Notes under the pieces: model-generated
Database searches by the model: none
What the model saw: only the letters and a program-made list of their open reading frames with translations
What the model was told of the DNA's origin: nothing
NCBI RefSeq assembly: GCF_000374405.1
Contig: NZ_KB894240.1
Coordinates: 7,285 to 71,284, forward strand
Length of the DNA: 64,000 nucleotides
Reading direction: 5' to 3'
Origin: Riemerella columbina DSM 16469
GTDB lineage: Bacteria; Bacteroidota; Bacteroidia; Flavobacteriales; Weeksellaceae
Program-made: the position numbers and the translations under genes
Shown here: piece after piece, positions 61,987-64,000 of the stretch
How positions within the stretch are numbered: position 1 is the stretch's first letter
Layout of the letters: each line of letters begins with the position of its first letter

Positions 61987-62577
61987 TTATTTGCGTTTTC
62001 TAAAAAATAAAATTAAGTTGATGACCACAATCAGTAAACTGAGGACAACCCAAACAGCATCTCGGCTATTATTCTTTTTGTAAGTTTGCACTTCTTTATT
62101 AGCCAATAGAGATAGTTTGGTACTTTGGTTTAGATAGTTAGCCGCCTCTATATAGCAGTCTTCATTTTTATTCAATATCACATGCTGGGTAAAGTACGCC
62201 ACCTTTTTTTTAGAATAGCCTATCAGCCAAAACTCATTAGTTTCCTTTAAACTAAGGTATTCTACACGATAATGCTCTGGACGAATATCACCTAAATGCT
62301 GAACTTGATAAGTGTTATTATTTTTCTCACCATACACTTCTATACTATAAAAATCCATCGGCTCGGAGTGTTTATTGACCAACTGCAATGCCAAACCATC
62401 TGCCAAAGGTTTTACCACGCTACTTTTAAACAGCCAATAACTAAAAAACACCAATGCTAATCCCGTAACGATATTTCTATATATCAACAATTTACCTTTA
62501 AAATACCCCTTCCCAAGCACCGATGCTGGTAAGGATAAAAGCAATAATATAAAAAGTATCAGCACAAAAGATTCCAT
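61987..62577 (-). CDS. Membrane protein of unknown function (196 residues)
   Basis: Predicted helices at about 4-22, 35-52 and 172-190. Between them is a soluble region (about 58-165) with beta-strand character (DFYSIEVYGEKNNNTYQVQHL). The protein ends FFRKRK, suggesting a cytoplasmic C-terminus. No family recognised. It lies 15 bases after the HD-domain gene and may be cotranscribed, though a candidate promoter lies at the end of that gene. Confidence 0.65.
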   Translation of the reverse strand: MESFVLILFILLLLSLPASVLGKGYFKGKLLIYRNIVTGLALVFFSYWLFKSSVVKPLADGLALQLVNKHSEPMDFYSIEVYGEKNNNTYQVQHLGDIRPEHYRVEYLSLKETNEFWLIGYSKKKVAYFTQHVILNKNEDCYIEAANYLNQSTKLSLLANKEVQTYKKNNSRDAVWVVLSLLIVVINLILFFRKRK

Positions 62578-62591
62578 AGTATGAGTAAAAT

Positions 62592-63272
62592 TTAGGGCAA
62601 AGATACAGATTCGTCTGCATCTTTAGTATACCAATCTTGATAAAACTCATCTAAAAAAGTCAACATAAACTGATGGCGTCTTTCTGCCATAGCTTTCCCA
62701 GCAGTAGTATTCATTTTATCCTTAAGCAATAAAAGTTTTTCGTAGAAATGGTTAATGGTAGTCCCTTGAGATTTTTTATAAGTGTCTTTATCGAAATGGG
62801 TTTGAGGTTTTATATCGGGATGGTACATGAGATTATTTTTAAACCCACCAAAATTAAACGCTCTCGCCACGCCAATAGCCCCAATAGCATCCAATCGATC
62901 TGCATCTTGCACCACTTGCAATTCTATCGAAGGGTTGTTAGGAAAGGCTTGATGGTTTTTAAAGGATAGATGCGTTACAACATAAAGCACCTCATCAATT
63001 ATATTGTGTGTTACTTTATGAGCGTTTAGAAATTCTTTAATGATTTTCGGTGCAAGGCTCTCATCCCCATTGTGAAACTTAGGGTCGGCAATATCATGAA
63101 GCAATGCAGACAATGCTACAATCTCTCGATTGGCGTGTTCCTTTATCGCTAAAGCATCTGCCATGTGATACACCCGCTGGATATGAGACCAATCGTGTCC
63201 TGCCTCAGCATCTTGGAGCTGTTGCTTTACAAAAGTTATCGTGTCATCAATTAATGTATTGGTATAAGGCAT
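62592..63272 (-). CDS. HD-domain phosphohydrolase
   Basis: 226-residue metal-dependent phosphohydrolase. GHDWSHIQRVYHMADAL supplies the first His, LSALLHDIADPKF the His-Asp pair, and VVQDADRLDAIGAIGVARAF the distal Asp, giving the H...HD...D set. Resembles YedJ-type HD hydrolases with unknown nucleotide substrate. It begins directly after the LpxH-like stop with no gap. Confidence 0.87.
   Translation of the reverse strand: MPYTNTLIDDTITFVKQQLQDAEAGHDWSHIQRVYHMADALAIKEHANREIVALSALLHDIADPKFHNGDESLAPKIIKEFLNAHKVTHNIIDEVLYVVTHLSFKNHQAFPNNPSIELQVVQDADRLDAIGAIGVARAFNFGGFKNNLMYHPDIKPQTHFDKDTYKKSQGTTINHFYEKLLLLKDKMNTTAGKAMAERRHQFMLTFLDEFYQDWYTKDADESVSLP
62598..62605 (-). promoter_or_regulatory. Candidate minus-7 box TATCTTTG for the membrane protein gene
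   Basis: Fits TAnnTTTG inside the last codons of the HD gene, 21 bases upstream of the 62577 ATG. Confidence 0.35.
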
Positions 63273-64000
63273 TTAATGGTAAGTTTTTAGTTCAAATGTA
63301 GCGCCATCAAATACGCCATAAGTAAAATAAGAAATCCAATCGCCAAGATTAACATATTGAGAATGCGCGTTCAAATCCAAAATCATTGGTAAATGCCGAT
63401 GTCCATATACAAAATAATCAATGGCTTCTGTTTTTAGTTTTTCTTTGGAATAGAGAATTAGGAACTCTTTATCTTCACCGAGAAAGGTTTTATCCTCTTC
63501 CCCACTTATCATCTTATTTTTTTGCGAAAGATGAAGCGCCAATTTCATACTGATATCAGGGTGCAACCATCGGAACGCCCATTGTGCTAGAGGATTGGTA
63601 AATAGTTTTTTCATGCGCTTAAACCCTTTATCCCCAGGACCTAAACCATCACCATGTGCTAATAAAAATTGTTTTCCATTAATGGTGGCATAGCGTTTTT
63701 CAAAAAACACAGGGATTTGCAATTCGGTTTCAAAATAATCACGCATCCATAAATCATGATTGCCTACAAAAAAATAAATCTCTATCCCGCTATCTTTTAG
63801 CTCAGCAATTTTCCCCAAAACCCTTACAAAACCTTTAGGTACCACATACTTCCATTCGTGCCAGAAATCGAATAAGTCGCCCATTAAGAATAAAGTATGG
63901 GCATCCATTTTTATTTCGTCTAGCCATTGGATAAATTTTTGCTCTCGTACCTTACTTTCTTTAGGCGACGGCGCACCAAAATGTTGGTCGGAAGCAAAAT
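63273..64000 (-). CDS. UDP-2,3-diacylglucosamine diphosphatase-like phosphoesterase (LpxH-like, 5' end cut off)
   Basis: Partial gene open to the window edge; about 242 codons are visible. Metallophosphoesterase motifs run in order: FASDQHFGAP at the very edge (metal-binding Asp-x-His), MGDLFDFWHEWK, FVGNHDLWMRD, LLAHGDGLG and YGHRHLPM. LpxH hydrolyses UDP-2,3-diacylglucosamine to lipid X in lipid A synthesis; similar Bacteroidota proteins are annotated this way. An internal ATG at 63908 is not the start, because the essential first motif lies upstream of it. The true start is outside the window. Confidence 0.87.
   Translation of the reverse strand, partial: FASDQHFGAPSPKESKVREQKFIQWLDEIKMDAHTLFLMGDLFDFWHEWKYVVPKGFVRVLGKIAELKDSGIEIYFFVGNHDLWMRDYFETELQIPVFFEKRYATINGKQFLLAHGDGLGPGDKGFKRMKKLFTNPLAQWAFRWLHPDISMKLALHLSQKNKMISGEEDKTFLGEDKEFLILYSKEKLKTEAIDYFVYGHRHLPMILDLNAHSQYVNLGDWISYFTYGVFDGATFELKTYH

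Noticed and set aside
1-64000. CRISPR arrays, rRNA operons, insertion sequences, riboswitches
   Set aside because: No regular direct-repeat/spacer pattern, rRNA sequence, transposase or recognisable riboswitch core was seen on reading both strands.

Overview
The window looks like chromosome of a Bacteroidota member, most likely class Flavobacteriia and possibly near Riemerella or Chryseobacterium. Signs of this are the AT-rich sequence, the repeated TAnnTTTG minus-7 promoter boxes upstream of genes, a GLPGLI-family secreted protein, an ATP-cone-less NrdA, a short NuoG, and Sec signal peptides ending in -AQ. The genus is inference; no rRNA is present. Almost everything is on the minus strand and reads from high to low coordinates. 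No insertion sequence, integrase, CRISPR array or rRNA was seen.

Layout. 1-5.2 kb is housekeeping: a 21-bp tandem repeat, an RluA-type pseudouridine synthase, a kinase-less PASTA protein, a PAP2 phosphatase, TatA, a Tet-like MFS pump and PdxH. 5.2-23.6 kb is one large capsule/exopolysaccharide locus. Read in the direction of transcription it runs: PglF-like dehydratase, Wza-like exporter, Wzc-like tyrosine autokinase, WbpP-like epimerase, a four-helix-bundle gene, WbpO-like dehydrogenase, Wzx flippase, an opine dehydrogenase, an ATP-grasp ligase, a Wzy-like polymerase, two GT4 glycosyltransferases, an EpsG-like protein, and PglC-, PglD- and PglE-like enzymes. The genes predict a Wzx/Wzy polymer primed by a bacillosamine-type sugar and containing an N-acetylhexosaminuronic acid. 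They also hint at an opine-type amino acid amide decoration. 23.6-30.4 kb holds recX, glyA, rimO, rfbA-rfbB-rfbC (no rfbD), a second priming transferase and a CAU tRNA. 30.4-41.1 kb holds mce, mtaB-dapF-mltG (plus strand), nrdB-nrdA with a possible operator pair, comF, an FAH hydrolase, a universal stress protein, a decayed OFA-type transporter, a GLPGLI protein and a Crp/Fnr regulator.

41.2-57.9 kb is the 14-subunit complex I operon nuoA-N. It is interrupted between nuoF and nuoG by about 3.6 kb that carries a complete sdpC-sdpA-sdpB-like antimicrobial peptide system. A tightly overlapping two-helix membrane gene follows and is a candidate immunity gene; an outer-membrane barrel gene comes after it. 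This sporulation-delaying-protein-type toxin module in a non-sporulating Gram-negative is the most striking content of the window.

57.9-64 kb is housekeeping again: a 58-residue membrane protein, an acyltransferase-fold protein, a zinc metallopeptidase, pdhB, a DUF2147 protein, tRNA-Cys, a membrane protein, an HD hydrolase and a 5'-truncated LpxH-like phosphatase. Several start codons were moved inward from the longest reading frame where the longer start was TTG/GTG or overlapped a promoter or terminator; each case is explained in its entry.
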